Position numbers and translations under genes: made by a program. The notes beneath the pieces are model-generated. The model ran no database searches, was not told the origin of the DNA, and saw only the letters and a list, made by a program, of their open reading frames with translations. This document shows positions 1-8,729 of a stretch of 64,000 bases of DNA, piece after piece. How positions within the stretch are numbered: the first letter of the stretch is position 1; each line of letters opens with the position of its first letter. Location of the stretch: assembly GCA_048526005.1 (NCBI GenBank), contig DBFVEH010000009.1:1-64000 (forward strand). The letters are read 5' to 3'. Source of the DNA: QALR01 sp900552255. Its GTDB lineage: Bacteria > Bacillota > Clostridia > Oscillospirales > CAG-272.

Positions 1-432
1 CCGCGAGCGTGGACGCCGTCTTTCATAGCCGCCACCGAACCGCTGCCGGCCGCACAAATGGTCAAGCCGGAGGCTTGCAGTTCTTTTGATGCTTTTCTTT
101 CTGTAAAGAAAAGCATGCGTTCTCTCCTTTCTAAAGGAGAAGAATATGTCGTTTTCTCACCGACGAGAAAACGACGAAAAGAGTCGCCGAGACTATCGTC
201 TCGGACTCTCATGCTTCTGCTGAGAAGCACATACACACGGCTCGAAAGGTGTTGCAGTGCTCGCAGAGCTCGCACAGGCCACCACTCACCGTGCGGGAAG
301 TGATTGCCGCTGGAAGCTCCGCGCCTGCAGGCGCAAGACTGCCGGAGCGCACTCTTGGCGCGCACAAACGGTCAAGCCGAAGGCTTGCGGCTTCTTTCCG
401 TAAAGAAAAGGACACGGATTTTTTAAAAAATC
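1..432 (+). repeat. Hairpin-rich dispersed repeat, copy A (cut by the window edge)
   Basis: Positions 1-80 match the reverse complement of 10500-10580 and 10907-10985 almost base for base. After this lie consecutive inverted repeats: 89-116 (12-bp arms, loop CTGT), 123-140 (TCTCCTT/AAGGAGA), 148-175 (GTCGTTTTCTC/GAGAAAACGAC) and 187-204 (CCGAGAC/GTCTCGG). A second copy of the GTCAAGCC...GGCTTGCGG module follows at about 370-420. An open frame at 58-303 begins with residues MVKPEAC and recurs in the other copies, but it simply runs through the hairpins and is probably not a gene. The 3' end passes into an AT-rich stretch just before the guaB promoter. Function unknown; the conserved structure rather than sequence points to a structured RNA or DNA element. 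Confidence 0.85.
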
Positions 433-461
433 TTGAAAAAGCATTTACATTGTGGTATAAT
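433..461 (+). promoter_or_regulatory. Sigma-A promoter for guaB
   Basis: TTGAAA at 433-438, a 17-base spacer and TATAAT at 456-461, with transcription expected from about 468. The guaB start codon is at 497 behind the purine-rich AAAGGGGG. The promoter directly abuts the end of repeat copy A. Confidence 0.8.
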
Positions 462-496
462 TGCAAAAATCATAGAAAAATAAAGGGGGTCAAAAA

Positions 497-1996
497 ATGG
501 CGTATTATTACAGCGAGCCTTCGCATACTTTCAGCGAATATCTGCTCGTTCCCGGATATTCGGACGCTAACTGCATTCCGTTGAATGTTTCTCTGAAAAC
601 GCCTCTTGTCAAATTCAAGCGCGGCGAGGAATCGGCGCTTTCCATGAACATACCGCTTGTATCCGCGATCATGCAGTCGGTTTCCGACGACCGCATGGCC
701 ATCGCGCTTGCTAAGGAGGGCGGGATTTCTTTCATTTACGGTTCTCAGACCATCGAAAAGCAGGCGGAAATGGTGCGCCGGGTAAAGGGCTATAAGGCTG
801 GCTTTGTGACCTCCGATTCCAATATCAGACCGGACGGGACGCTTGCCGACGTCATCGCGCTCAAAGAAGCGCTCGGTCATTCCACGATCGCCGTGACGGA
901 CGACGGGACCTCTCATGGAAGGCTGCTCGGCGTCGTGACAAGCCGTGATTACCGTATCAGCCGCATGTCGCCGGACGACAAGGTTTCCACGTTTATGACG
1001 CCGTTTGAAAAGCTGATTACAGCTCCCGAGGGTACCTCTCTCAAAGAGGCGAACGACATCATTTGGGAGCACAAGCTCAATTCGCTTCCTATCATCGATG
1101 GAGACGGCAGGCTTGTCGCGTTCGTCTTCCGCAAGGACTACGATCAGCACAAGGAAAATCCGCATGAGCTGCTCGACGCGCACAAGCGCTACGTCGTCGG
1201 TGCGGGAATCAACACAAGGGATTATGCCGAGCGTGTTCCGGCGCTTGTCGAAGCCGGCGCGGACGTGCTCTGCATCGATTCAAGCGAGGGCTATACCGAG
1301 TGGCAGAGCCGCACGCTCGCTTTTATCCGCGAAAAATATGGCGATACGGTCAAGGTCGGAGCCGGCAACGTCGTAGACCGCGATGGATTCCGTTTCCTCG
1401 CGGAAGCCGGCGCGGACTTTGTCAAGGTCGGCATTGGCGGCGGCTCTATCTGTATCACAAGAGAAACAAAAGGGATCGGACGCGGTCAGGCGACGGCTGT
1501 CATTGAGGTGGCCAAAGCGCGCGACGAATATTTTGAGGAAACCGGGATTTATGTGCCGATCTGCTCGGACGGCGGCATCGTTCTCGATTATCATATCACG
1601 CTGGCGCTTGCTATGGGCTGTGATTTCTGTATGCTCGGCAGGTATTTTTCCCGCTTTGACGAAAGCCCGACCAACAAGGTCATGGTCAACGGCAGCTATA
1701 TGAAGGAATACTGGGGCGAGGGAAGCGCCCGTGCACGCAACTGGCAGCGCTATGATATGGGCGGCGCCGCGAAGCTTTCTTTCGTCGAGGGCGTGGACTG
1801 CTACGTGCCGTATGCGGGCTCTCTGCACGACAATTTGATGACGACGCTGAGCAAGATCCGTTCGACGATGTGCAACTGCGGCGCGCTCACCATTCCGGAA
1901 TTGCAGAAAAAGGCGAAGCTCACGCTCGTTTCCGCGACCTCCATCGTGGAGGGCGGCGCACACGACGTGCTCGTCAAGGATCAAAGCAACCGATGA
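497..1996 (+). CDS. guaB: IMP dehydrogenase
   Basis: Converts IMP to XMP with NAD+, the committed step of GMP synthesis in the cytoplasm. The 499-residue length and domain order fit IMPDH: TIM-barrel start, a CBS pair at about residues 105-215, then the rest of the barrel. The catalytic loop reads VGIGGGSICITRE with the nucleophile near Cys319. This differs slightly from the textbook GIGPGSICTTR, with Gly for Pro and Ile for Thr, but keeps the Cys and Arg. A mobile flap segment follows around MKEYWGEGSARARNW. An AAAGGGGG ribosome-binding site lies 8 bases ahead of the ATG. It is monocistronic: its own promoter at 433-461 and a terminator at 2043-2071. The family call is secure. Confidence 0.95.
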   Translation: MAYYYSEPSHTFSEYLLVPGYSDANCIPLNVSLKTPLVKFKRGEESALSMNIPLVSAIMQSVSDDRMAIALAKEGGISFIYGSQTIEKQAEMVRRVKGYKAGFVTSDSNIRPDGTLADVIALKEALGHSTIAVTDDGTSHGRLLGVVTSRDYRISRMSPDDKVSTFMTPFEKLITAPEGTSLKEANDIIWEHKLNSLPIIDGDGRLVAFVFRKDYDQHKENPHELLDAHKRYVVGAGINTRDYAERVPALVEAGADVLCIDSSEGYTEWQSRTLAFIREKYGDTVKVGAGNVVDRDGFRFLAEAGADFVKVGIGGGSICITRETKGIGRGQATAVIEVAKARDEYFEETGIYVPICSDGGIVLDYHITLALAMGCDFCMLGRYFSRFDESPTNKVMVNGSYMKEYWGEGSARARNWQRYDMGGAAKLSFVEGVDCYVPYAGSLHDNLMTTLSKIRSTMCNCGALTIPELQKKAKLTLVSATSIVEGGAHDVLVKDQSNR

Positions 1997-2042
1997 TCCG
2001 TATAGACGGTTTTTCTTTCAATATTATATAAGAGAAGAAATG

Positions 2043-2071
2043 TCCTCCGGTTTTTCCGGAGGATATTTTTT
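2043..2071 (+). terminator. Rho-independent terminator after guaB
   Basis: Stem TCCTCCGG (2043-2050) pairs with CCGGAGGA (2056-2063) over a five-T loop and is followed by TATTTTTTG. Confidence 0.85.
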
Positions 2072-2184
2072 GCCGGCACAGGGTTAAGCATAAAAAACAA
2101 CCGCGATTTGATATTTCTCAAATTTGCCTGCGCTGGAATCAACTGAATTTATACCGGAATTATAAATATTTTTTGTTTTTTATA

Positions 2185-2213
2185 TTGCAAAAATATGAAT
2201 AATATGATATAAT
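2185..2213 (+). promoter_or_regulatory. Sigma-A promoter for the lipoprotein gene
   Basis: TTGCAA at 2185-2190, a 17-base AT-rich spacer and TATAAT at 2208-2213. The start codon at 2255 has AAAAGGAG ahead of it. The stretch upstream is strongly AT-rich, like an UP element. Confidence 0.75.
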
Positions 2214-2254
2214 AGCTTCATCTAATGAATCCATGAAAAGGAGAATCCCACTTT

Positions 2255-3070
2255 ATGAAAAAATTTACAGCAATCGCACTTGTTCTTGTCATGCTTGTTT
2301 CGTTGTTTGCATTGACCTCATGTGAAGAAAAAAAGCTGACAGCCTATTCGCTTGTTTCGGACGCCGTTGCGAAGATGGAGACGCTCGATTCGTTTGAAGC
2401 CGATATGGATATCAAGATGGGGATCGAGACGATGGGTGTTAGCATGGATGTTCCTATGCAGTATAATGTGAAAGCGGCGGGATTGAAGGGCGATAATCCG
2501 GTTACGTTCTCGACGGTTTCCATGACGATGATGGGAGTGACGATGAAAACGGAAGCTTACACGGAGGGTGAATGGTGCTATATTACCGCTTTCGGACAGG
2601 GCATGAAAATGAAAGCGGGGGAGAACACCGAGGAATATGACGGGTATGCCGATATCGAATCCGTGATCAAGGAGATTCCGGAGGACATTCTCTCCGATGT
2701 GGAGATCACGGAGAACAGCGACGGCACCAAGACGGTTTCCGTTGCCGTTTCGGATGAAAAATTCACGGAGCTCTATCAGAGCTTGGTCGACGAGATGTCT
2801 GCTTCCGCGATGGAAGGGGAAGCGGTACTTGATGTTTCCGTTACCAATGCGAATGTCACTGTCACCGTTAACAAAGACGGCTATGTTTCCGTATACGGCG
2901 TCAGCTTCGACATGAATCTGAAAGTGGAATCAGAGGGAGCTTCCGTCGAAACGGTATCTTCCGTTGATATGACAATCACATATAAAAATCCGGGTACCGC
3001 GGTTACGGTTACGCCGCCCGCAGGCTATCAGGATTTCGAGGAAGTCGATCCCGAAGAGTTTATCGCATAA
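2255..3070 (+). CDS. Predicted lipoprotein, function unknown
   Basis: 271 residues with a clear lipoprotein signal: MKKF, a hydrophobic core, then the lipobox LTSC with acylated Cys at about residue 23. The mature part is rich in Thr, Ser, Val and acidic residues and has alternating beta-strand-like segments (DSFEADMDIKMGIETMG, AYTEGEWCYI). This resembles extracellular single-domain lipoproteins of the LppX/LolA-like or DUF6612 type found in Firmicutes, but I cannot assign a family firmly. It stands alone between its own promoter (2185-2213) and a strong terminator (3092-3122). Expected to be anchored on the outer face of the membrane. Confidence 0.85.
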   Translation: MKKFTAIALVLVMLVSLFALTSCEEKKLTAYSLVSDAVAKMETLDSFEADMDIKMGIETMGVSMDVPMQYNVKAAGLKGDNPVTFSTVSMTMMGVTMKTEAYTEGEWCYITAFGQGMKMKAGENTEEYDGYADIESVIKEIPEDILSDVEITENSDGTKTVSVAVSDEKFTELYQSLVDEMSASAMEGEAVLDVSVTNANVTVTVNKDGYVSVYGVSFDMNLKVESEGASVETVSSVDMTITYKNPGTAVTVTPPAGYQDFEEVDPEEFIA

Positions 3071-3091
3071 GAGATGACGAGCGATCGACGA

Positions 3092-3122
3092 AAAAAGCCC
3101 CGCCTGTCAGGCGGGGCTTTTT
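3092..3122. terminator. Bidirectional terminator
   Basis: Stem AAAGCCCCGCC (3094-3104) pairs with GGCGGGGCTTT (3110-3120), with A-runs on one side and T-runs on the other. It can end both the lipoprotein gene (plus) and the DUF1846 gene (minus). Confidence 0.9.
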
Positions 3123-3126
3123 CTGC

Positions 3127-4611
3127 TTATCCGTGATAAAGCTTTTTTGTCTGATACTGCGGCTCACAGGTCAGATTGACGCCGAGCTTTTTGAATACGT
3201 TTTCATCGACGCGGGATAAAATGACGGTCGAATGCACCTCCGTGCCGCATAGCTTCGGGAGCTGTTCAAGCGCTAAGGCGGCGGTTTTGTCAGCGGCGGC
3301 GGAGACGGAAAGCGCGATAAGGACCTCATCCGTATGGAGTCTGGGATTGTGATTGCCCATGTGATTGATTTTCAGTCTTTGGATCGGCTCGATCACCGTC
3401 GGAGAAATAAGGCAGACGGAATCGTCGATTCCCGCCAAGGCTTTCAGTGCGTTGAGCAGCATGGCGGAGGATGCGCCGAGCAGCGTGGAGGTCTTTCCGG
3501 TAATGATTCTTCCGTCGGAAAGCTCGATGGCCACGGCAGGCGCTCCGGTTTCCTCCGCCTTGGAGAGCGCGGCTGCGGCGGGCGCCCTCATTTCACGGGA
3601 CAGACCGAGCTTGCTCATGATAAGCTCGATCTTCTGTACCTCGCTTTTTTCGCCGAGCCCCTGACGGAGAGCGCAGAGCGCGGAATAATAGCGGCGGATG
3701 ATCTCGTCGTTCGCGGCGCGCTCCGCCGCGGCGTTGTCGATGATGCAAAAGCCCGCCATATTGACGCCCATATCCGTCGGGCTTTTATACGGAGAGTCGC
3801 CGTATATTTTTTCAAACATGACCTTCAGAACGGGGAAAATTTCGATATCACGATTATAGTTGACGGCGGAACTTCCGTAGGCCTCGAGGTGATACGGGTC
3901 GATCATGTTGACGTCGCCCATGTCCGCGGTCGCCGCCTCATAGGCGAGATTGACGGGATGCCCGAGCGGGACGTTCCAAATCGGAAACGTTTCAAATTTT
4001 GCGTATCCGGCGCAGATGCCGCGTTTGTGCTCATGATAAAGCTGAGAAAGACAGGTCGCCATTTTTCCGCTGCCGGGGCCGGGCGCGGTGATGACGACAA
4101 GCTCGCGCGAGGTTTCGATGTAATCGTTTTTGCCGAAGCCCTCGTCGCTTACGATGAACGGGACATTCGACGGATAATCCTCAATAGGATAATGCCGGTA
4201 TACCCGAATGCCAAGTGCTTCCAGCCTTTTTTGGAACTGCTCTGCCGCGGGCTGCGCACTGTAATGGGTGATGACGACGCTGCCGACAAACAGCCCGATG
4301 CTGCGGAAGGCGTCGATCAGACGCAGCGCATCGAGATCATAGGTGATGCCGAGGTCGCCGCGCCGTTTGTTCTTTTCGATGTCGTTCGCCGATATGACGA
4401 CGACGATTTCGGCACGGTCGCGCAGCTCATACAGCATTTTGACTTTGCTGTCCGGCTGGAAGCCGGGAAGCACGCGGGAGGCGTGATAATCGTCAAAAAG
4501 CTTGCCTCCGAATTCGAGGTACAGCTTGCCTCCGAAGGAATCGATTCTCTCGAGGATTTTTTTTGACTGCATGGATATGTAGCGGTCGTTGTCAAAGCAG
4601 ATGGTTTTCAT
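3127..4611 (-). CDS. DUF1846 (UPF0371) family protein
   Basis: 494 residues, the usual length of DUF1846 proteins. The N-terminus MKTICFDNDRYISMQSKKI and the segments EFGGKLFDDYHASRVLPGF and APGPGSGKMATCLSQLYHE are typical of the family. The latter is a Gly-rich, P-loop-like motif at about residues 175-195. Structures of the family show a phosphotransferase-like fold, but the physiological reaction is not settled, so I leave function open. Single gene on the minus strand, with a probable extended -10 promoter at 4657-4662 and a shared terminator at 3092-3122. It is divergent from the ThrE-type exporter gene. Confidence 0.9.
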   Translation of the reverse strand: MKTICFDNDRYISMQSKKILERIDSFGGKLYLEFGGKLFDDYHASRVLPGFQPDSKVKMLYELRDRAEIVVVISANDIEKNKRRGDLGITYDLDALRLIDAFRSIGLFVGSVVITHYSAQPAAEQFQKRLEALGIRVYRHYPIEDYPSNVPFIVSDEGFGKNDYIETSRELVVITAPGPGSGKMATCLSQLYHEHKRGICAGYAKFETFPIWNVPLGHPVNLAYEAATADMGDVNMIDPYHLEAYGSSAVNYNRDIEIFPVLKVMFEKIYGDSPYKSPTDMGVNMAGFCIIDNAAAERAANDEIIRRYYSALCALRQGLGEKSEVQKIELIMSKLGLSREMRAPAAAALSKAEETGAPAVAIELSDGRIITGKTSTLLGASSAMLLNALKALAGIDDSVCLISPTVIEPIQRLKINHMGNHNPRLHTDEVLIALSVSAAADKTAALALEQLPKLCGTEVHSTVILSRVDENVFKKLGVNLTCEPQYQTKKLYHG

Positions 4612-4656
4612 GAGCGTCTCCTAACTTGGTATTGTCGGATTCAATAATCGAAAAAC

Positions 4657-4662
4657 ATTATA
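4657..4662 (-). promoter_or_regulatory. Extended -10 promoter element for the DUF1846 gene
   Basis: On the minus strand the sequence reads TGGTATAAT, an extended -10 about 45 bases ahead of the start codon. The -35 position (TAGAAA, 17 bases upstream) is poor. Confidence 0.5.
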
Positions 4663-4809
4663 CCACAGGAATCTCTGTTTTTCTACCTATTATTTTTGCT
4701 TTCGGCCGAAAAAAGAAGAATTTTTCATCAAAATGAAACGGAGAAGAGAAAATTGTTTTCCTGCCGCGGTCAGCGTTCATGTTTTTTGAGGCCCGACAAA
4801 GAAGCCGTC

Positions 4810-4838
4810 TTGACAAAACAGCCCGTTTATGGTATAAG
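4810..4838 (+). promoter_or_regulatory. Sigma-A promoter for the ThrE-type exporter
   Basis: TTGACA (4810-4815), exactly 17 bases, then TATAAG (4833-4838). Transcription should begin near 4845. This rules out the upstream ATG codons at 4779 and 4839 and supports the TTG start at 4875. Confidence 0.8.
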
Positions 4839-4874
4839 ATGAAGAGAGAATTTTTGGGGAACGGAGCTGATAAA

Positions 4875-6170
4875 TTGGAATCCTCCGAATATTATAGGAA
4901 GCTTTTGGATATGGCTGTTTTGGCGGGTGAAATCATGATCCGCTCCGGCGCGGAAACGCACCGCGTGGAGGACACGCTTCAGCGCATCCTCGGCACATCG
5001 AATTTTGCACATGCGGAATCCTTTGTCTTTACTACGGGACTCATTGTAACTTTATCCGATCCCGCGAGCGAAACGCTTTCCATTACGCAGCGGATATCGG
5101 GGACATCACAGAATCTTGGCAGAGTGGCGGAGGTCAACAGCGTTTCGCGCAACTTCTGTGACGGCAAGATCACGCTTGACGAGGCGATAGCAAAGCTGCG
5201 AGTCATTAAAAATAAACGACAATATTCCGATCTTTTAACGGTTTTCGGCATCATGTTGGCGTCGAGCGGATTCGCGATTGTCTTCGGCGGCAGCTTTTTG
5301 GACGCGCTCGGTGCGATTTTCTGCGGCTTGCTTTTATCGGTTGTCCTTCTCGTGCTGGGCCCTAAAATCGGAAGGACTTTTATCACAAGCGTGCTTGGCG
5401 CCGCTGTCATTACCGTGGGTGCGACGACCTTTTCTTATTTTGCGGGAAAATGGACAGGGCTTGCCTTTCACAGCCAATATATGATCGTCGGCTCGATGAT
5501 GCCGCTGGTGCCGGGACTGGCGCTGACCAATGCGATACGCGATACCTTACAGGGCGACTATATTTCCGCCGGCTCCCGTATGATCGAGGCGCTCATGATT
5601 GCCGCGTCCGTCGCGCTCGGCGTCGGCGCGGGCTTGTCGCTTTCCGGCGCTGCCGGACTTTCTTCTGCACTGAATTTTACCTTTGATCTTTCGGTGCATG
5701 ACGCGCTTGCCTTTCTGAAGGCTGTGATTTTTTCTTCTCTTGCGATTCTTGGCTTTGCACTGTATTTTGAAATTCCGAAACGATATTTACTTCCGGTCTG
5801 TGTGATTGCGTTTGTCAGCTGGGCAGTGTTTCTCGTGTCCGATTCCTTGGGACTTTCCACAGCATGGGCATCTTTTTTCGCGGCACTGGTTTCGGATTTC
5901 CTCGCCTATTTCTGTGCGCGCGCGCTCAAAGCGCCGGTCATTCTGTTCCTGCTGGGAGGAATCCTGCCGCTTGTGCCGGGCGTGGGGATCTATCGCGCGG
6001 TTTACAATATGATATACGGTATGGAGAGCGCTTCGCAGGTACTGGTGGAAACGCTGCTCATCACAGGCGCCATTGCTCTTGCGATTTTTGTGATGGATAC
6101 GCTTATCGATATTGAAAAGCGGGTGCGCCGGTATTTCAGGACGCGGCGTGCGCCCCGCGGAAAAAAATGA
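4875..6170 (+). CDS. ThrE-family threonine/serine exporter (DUF1212 + DUF3815 fusion)
   Basis: 431 residues from a TTG start at 4875, preceded by GGAG (4863-4866) at 8 bases; the in-frame ATGs upstream lie before or at the transcription start. The N-terminal half has the DUF1212 signature MAVLAGEIMIRSGAETHRVEDT followed by several membrane helices. The C-terminal half has further helices and the duplicated motif LLGGILPLVPGVGIYRAVYNM, matching MPLVPGLALTNAIRDTL in the first half, as in the ThrE/YjjP-YjjB family of small amino acid or dicarboxylate exporters. Here both parts are in one chain. The next gene starts 18 bases downstream, so co-transcription with the Fpg-like gene is likely. The substrate is inferred only. 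Confidence 0.87.
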   Translation: MESSEYYRKLLDMAVLAGEIMIRSGAETHRVEDTLQRILGTSNFAHAESFVFTTGLIVTLSDPASETLSITQRISGTSQNLGRVAEVNSVSRNFCDGKITLDEAIAKLRVIKNKRQYSDLLTVFGIMLASSGFAIVFGGSFLDALGAIFCGLLLSVVLLVLGPKIGRTFITSVLGAAVITVGATTFSYFAGKWTGLAFHSQYMIVGSMMPLVPGLALTNAIRDTLQGDYISAGSRMIEALMIAASVALGVGAGLSLSGAAGLSSALNFTFDLSVHDALAFLKAVIFSSLAILGFALYFEIPKRYLLPVCVIAFVSWAVFLVSDSLGLSTAWASFFAALVSDFLAYFCARALKAPVILFLLGGILPLVPGVGIYRAVYNMIYGMESASQVLVETLLITGAIALAIFVMDTLIDIEKRVRRYFRTRRAPRGKK

Positions 6171-6188
6171 GAAAAAGAGGATATTGCG

Positions 6189-7019
6189 ATGTTGGAGCTT
6201 CCTGAGGTCATCAGCCGTGCGGCCGAGGTTCGTCAGGCGCTTACGGGAGCTGTAGTGGAAAAGGGATATCCCCCGAGCAAGCCCCATAAATTTTGTTGGT
6301 GGAGCGGCGATCCCGCTTCCTATCCGGAAAAGCTGGAGGGACGGCGGCTTGTTTCGGCCTCCGGCGCCGGCAGCTTTTTGACGCTTGCCTTTGAGAGCGG
6401 CTGCTTTCTCAGCGTAAACGATGGGGTCGTCCTTACGTATCTTCCGCGAGAGGCCGTATCGGGCGATTATCAGCTCATGCTCTGTTTTTCAGAAGGAGGT
6501 TGCTTGGTCTTTACCGTATCTATGTACGGCGGCATTTGTCTGCATGACGAAAATTATGACAATCCTTATTATTTGAAAAGCATCGAAGCCGTATCTCCTT
6601 TTTCCGACGAATTTCCCGCATATTTCAGAAGGACGCTTGCGCAGAGCAGCCAGGCGCTCAGTGCGAAAGCGTTTCTTGCCACGAAACAGCGTTTCCCCGG
6701 AATCGGAAACGGCGTTTTACAGGATATTTTATTTGATGCGGGGATCCATCCCAAAAGGAAGCTGTCGGCGATGGATTCCGCCGAGACGGACCGACTTCTT
6801 GCCAGTACGGTGCGGGTTTTATGTGAAATGACGGAAAGAGGCGGCCGTGATACGGAAAAAACGCTTTTTGGCGGTCATGGGGGATATCGGACAAAAATGT
6901 CCAAAAACACCTTGTCGTCGGGCTGTCCGCGGTGCGGGGGAGCGATCACAAAGGAAGCATATCTCGGCGGTTCGGTATATTACTGTTCGGTCTGTCAGCC
7001 GCAAATCGGGAAAGAATGA
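6189..7019 (+). CDS. Fpg/Nei-like DNA glycosylase homologue lacking the N-terminal catalytic proline
   Basis: 276 residues, the normal length for Fpg/Nei (MutM) enzymes. The N-terminus is MLELPEV, where active enzymes begin MPELPEV and use Pro2 as the Schiff-base nucleophile; here residue 2 is Leu while Glu3 is kept. A helix-two-turn-helix stretch (LATKQRFPGIGNGVLQDILF, about 160-180) is recognisable, and a C-terminal zinc finger is intact (CPRCGG ... YYCSVCQ, about 242-268). AGAGGA precedes the ATG. It follows the exporter gene by 18 bases. Similar MxELPE variants occur in other anaerobes, so this is probably a real subfamily rather than a broken copy; activity on oxidised bases is uncertain. 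Confidence 0.82.
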   Translation: MLELPEVISRAAEVRQALTGAVVEKGYPPSKPHKFCWWSGDPASYPEKLEGRRLVSASGAGSFLTLAFESGCFLSVNDGVVLTYLPREAVSGDYQLMLCFSEGGCLVFTVSMYGGICLHDENYDNPYYLKSIEAVSPFSDEFPAYFRRTLAQSSQALSAKAFLATKQRFPGIGNGVLQDILFDAGIHPKRKLSAMDSAETDRLLASTVRVLCEMTERGGRDTEKTLFGGHGGYRTKMSKNTLSSGCPRCGGAITKEAYLGGSVYYCSVCQPQIGKE

Positions 7020-7298
7020 TTTTTTTCTTGCTTTAACGTGGGAATTGAAAAGCGGCCGGAGAGCTCGCCGCTGCACAGAGTTGGCTGTGAAACAAATATC
7101 TTTTGGCGTTTGTTTGTCCAAAAAACGGAAGAGAGTGTGCTTTTATCGAAAAATTTTACTTAAAAAGATAGGAAAAAAGAAAAAAACAGCTTAACCGAAT
7201 CCAAAACACGCAATAATCGAAGAGGACGCCGATGCTTTGCAATACACAGCGGTTCCGGCGATTCAAATTTATTATAATAGCAAGGGGAGGCGATGATT

Positions 7299-8675
7299 AT
7301 GTCGAATACATATGAGCTTCACGAGAGAATTGAAGAGCTTCTTTCGGCAAAGGAATTCAAAAAACTGAAGGAGCTCTTTCTGCATGAGAATCCGGTCGAT
7401 GTTGCGGAGGCGCTCGACGGGTTTTCCGAAAAAGAGGTGTCGATCGGTTTCCGGCTGCTGTCCAAGGAGCAGGCGGCGGAGGTCTTTGTCGCAATGGAAA
7501 GCGATACGCAGGAGATGCTGATCACGAGTTTCAGCGACAAAGAGCTTGGAGAGATTGTAAATGAGCTTTATCTCGATGATACCGTCGATATCGTCGAGGA
7601 GATGCCGGCCAACGTCGTGGCGCGGATTTTAAAAAGCACGGATCCCGAGACGCGGCGGCTCATCAATGAGCTTCTGTTATATCCTGAGGACAGTGCCGGC
7701 AGCATCATGACGCCGGAATATGTCAGCCTGAGGCGGAATATGACGGTCGGCGAAGCGTTCGACAAGATCCGCACGGAGGGTGTGGACAAGGAAACGATCT
7801 ACACCTGCTACGTCACAGAAAACAGGAGGCTTGTCGGAATCGTATCCGCCAAGACGCTGATGCTTTCGGATCGAAACACAACGGTCGGAGATATCATGAC
7901 GGAGGATTTTATCGCCGTGAAGACCACGGACGACAAGGAATATGCGGCGTCTCAGATCAAAAAATACGGATTCCTCGCCATACCGGTGATCGACGGAGAG
8001 GAGCGCCTTGTCGGGATCGTCACGGTCGACGACGCGATCGATGTCATCGAGTCGGAGGCTACGGAGGACATCGAGCAGATGGCGGCGATTCTGCCGTCGG
8101 AAAAGCCATATCTGAAAACGGGCATCTTCCGGTCGTGGGCGTCGCGTATCCCGTGGCTGCTGCTGTTGATGGTATCCGCGACGTTCACCTCGAAAATTCT
8201 GTCCGCATATGAAAGTGCGCTTGCCGCCTGCGTCGTGCTGACAGCGTTCATTCCTATGATCATGGATACGGGCGGGAACGCCGGCGGACAGGCGTCCGTC
8301 ACTATCATCCGCGGTCTTTCTCTCGGAGAGATCGGCGTTCGTGACGCGCTGCGCGTCGTCTGGAAGGAGCTGCGCGTTTCACTGCTTTGCGGGATCTCTC
8401 TTGCACCGGTGGTTTTTCTCAAGGTCATGTATATCGACGGGCTTTATGCGGAGCCGGACGGCGTTACCATTTCTCTTGTCGTTGCGGCGACGCTTTTGTT
8501 TGTCGTTGTGATTGCGAAGCTCGTCGGCTGTCTTCTGCCGCTGGCGGTCAAAGCCGTGCGGCTGGATCCCGCTGTCGTCGCGAACCCGTTTATCACGACG
8601 ATCGTGGATGCGCTTGCTTTGATGGTGTATTTCGCGCTTGCCTCGCATTTTATTCCGGCGCTTATGGCGGGATAA
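7299..8675 (+). CDS. mgtE: Magnesium transporter MgtE
   Basis: 458 residues from the ATG at 7299, chosen over the one at 7293 because AAGGGGAGG (7282-7290) sits 8 bases ahead. Domain order is standard: an N-terminal acidic MgtE_N superhelix (about 1-130), a CBS pair (about 135-255, with GSIMTPEYVSL and VGDIMTEDFIAV), a connecting helix, then five membrane helices (about 285-458) with the conserved pore-region sequence MIMDTGGNAGGQ. Mg2+ uptake channel gated by Mg2+ binding to the cytosolic domains. The 279 bases upstream (7020-7298) hold no gene, and I see no M-box riboswitch there. A terminator lies at 8691-8729. Confidence 0.95.
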   Translation: MSNTYELHERIEELLSAKEFKKLKELFLHENPVDVAEALDGFSEKEVSIGFRLLSKEQAAEVFVAMESDTQEMLITSFSDKELGEIVNELYLDDTVDIVEEMPANVVARILKSTDPETRRLINELLLYPEDSAGSIMTPEYVSLRRNMTVGEAFDKIRTEGVDKETIYTCYVTENRRLVGIVSAKTLMLSDRNTTVGDIMTEDFIAVKTTDDKEYAASQIKKYGFLAIPVIDGEERLVGIVTVDDAIDVIESEATEDIEQMAAILPSEKPYLKTGIFRSWASRIPWLLLLMVSATFTSKILSAYESALAACVVLTAFIPMIMDTGGNAGGQASVTIIRGLSLGEIGVRDALRVVWKELRVSLLCGISLAPVVFLKVMYIDGLYAEPDGVTISLVVAATLLFVVVIAKLVGCLLPLAVKAVRLDPAVVANPFITTIVDALALMVYFALASHFIPALMAG

Positions 8676-8690
8676 CACAGCCAAATAAAG

Positions 8691-8729
8691 AAAAAATCCC
8701 TCAGAAGTTATCCTTTTGAGGGATTTTTT
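8691..8729. terminator. Bidirectional terminator
   Basis: AAAAAATCCCTCA (8691-8703) pairs perfectly with TGAGGGATTTTTT (8717-8729). It ends mgtE on the plus strand. On the minus strand one arm lies inside the last codons of the metallophosphoesterase gene, whose stop is at 8708-8710. Confidence 0.9.

Noticed and set aside
58..303. Open frame beginning MVKPEAC in copy A (and the same at 10639-10932)
   Set aside because: It runs straight through the hairpins, the downstream residues differ between copies, and it has no ribosome-binding site. It is a by-product of the repeat.
3334..4566. 410-codon open frame antisense to the DUF1846 gene
   Set aside because: The opposite strand encodes a family protein over its full length; the plus-strand reading is a shadow.
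4779..4874. Upstream ATG starts for the ThrE-type exporter
   Set aside because: A good promoter (4810-4838) places the transcript start after these codons, and TTG at 4875 has a well-spaced GGAG.
7273..7278. TATAAT just upstream of mgtE as its promoter
   Set aside because: The start would fall inside the ribosome-binding site, and no -35 box lies at the right distance.
7020..7298. M-box magnesium riboswitch ahead of mgtE
   Set aside because: No recognisable M-box conserved segments or terminator-type expression platform could be seen.
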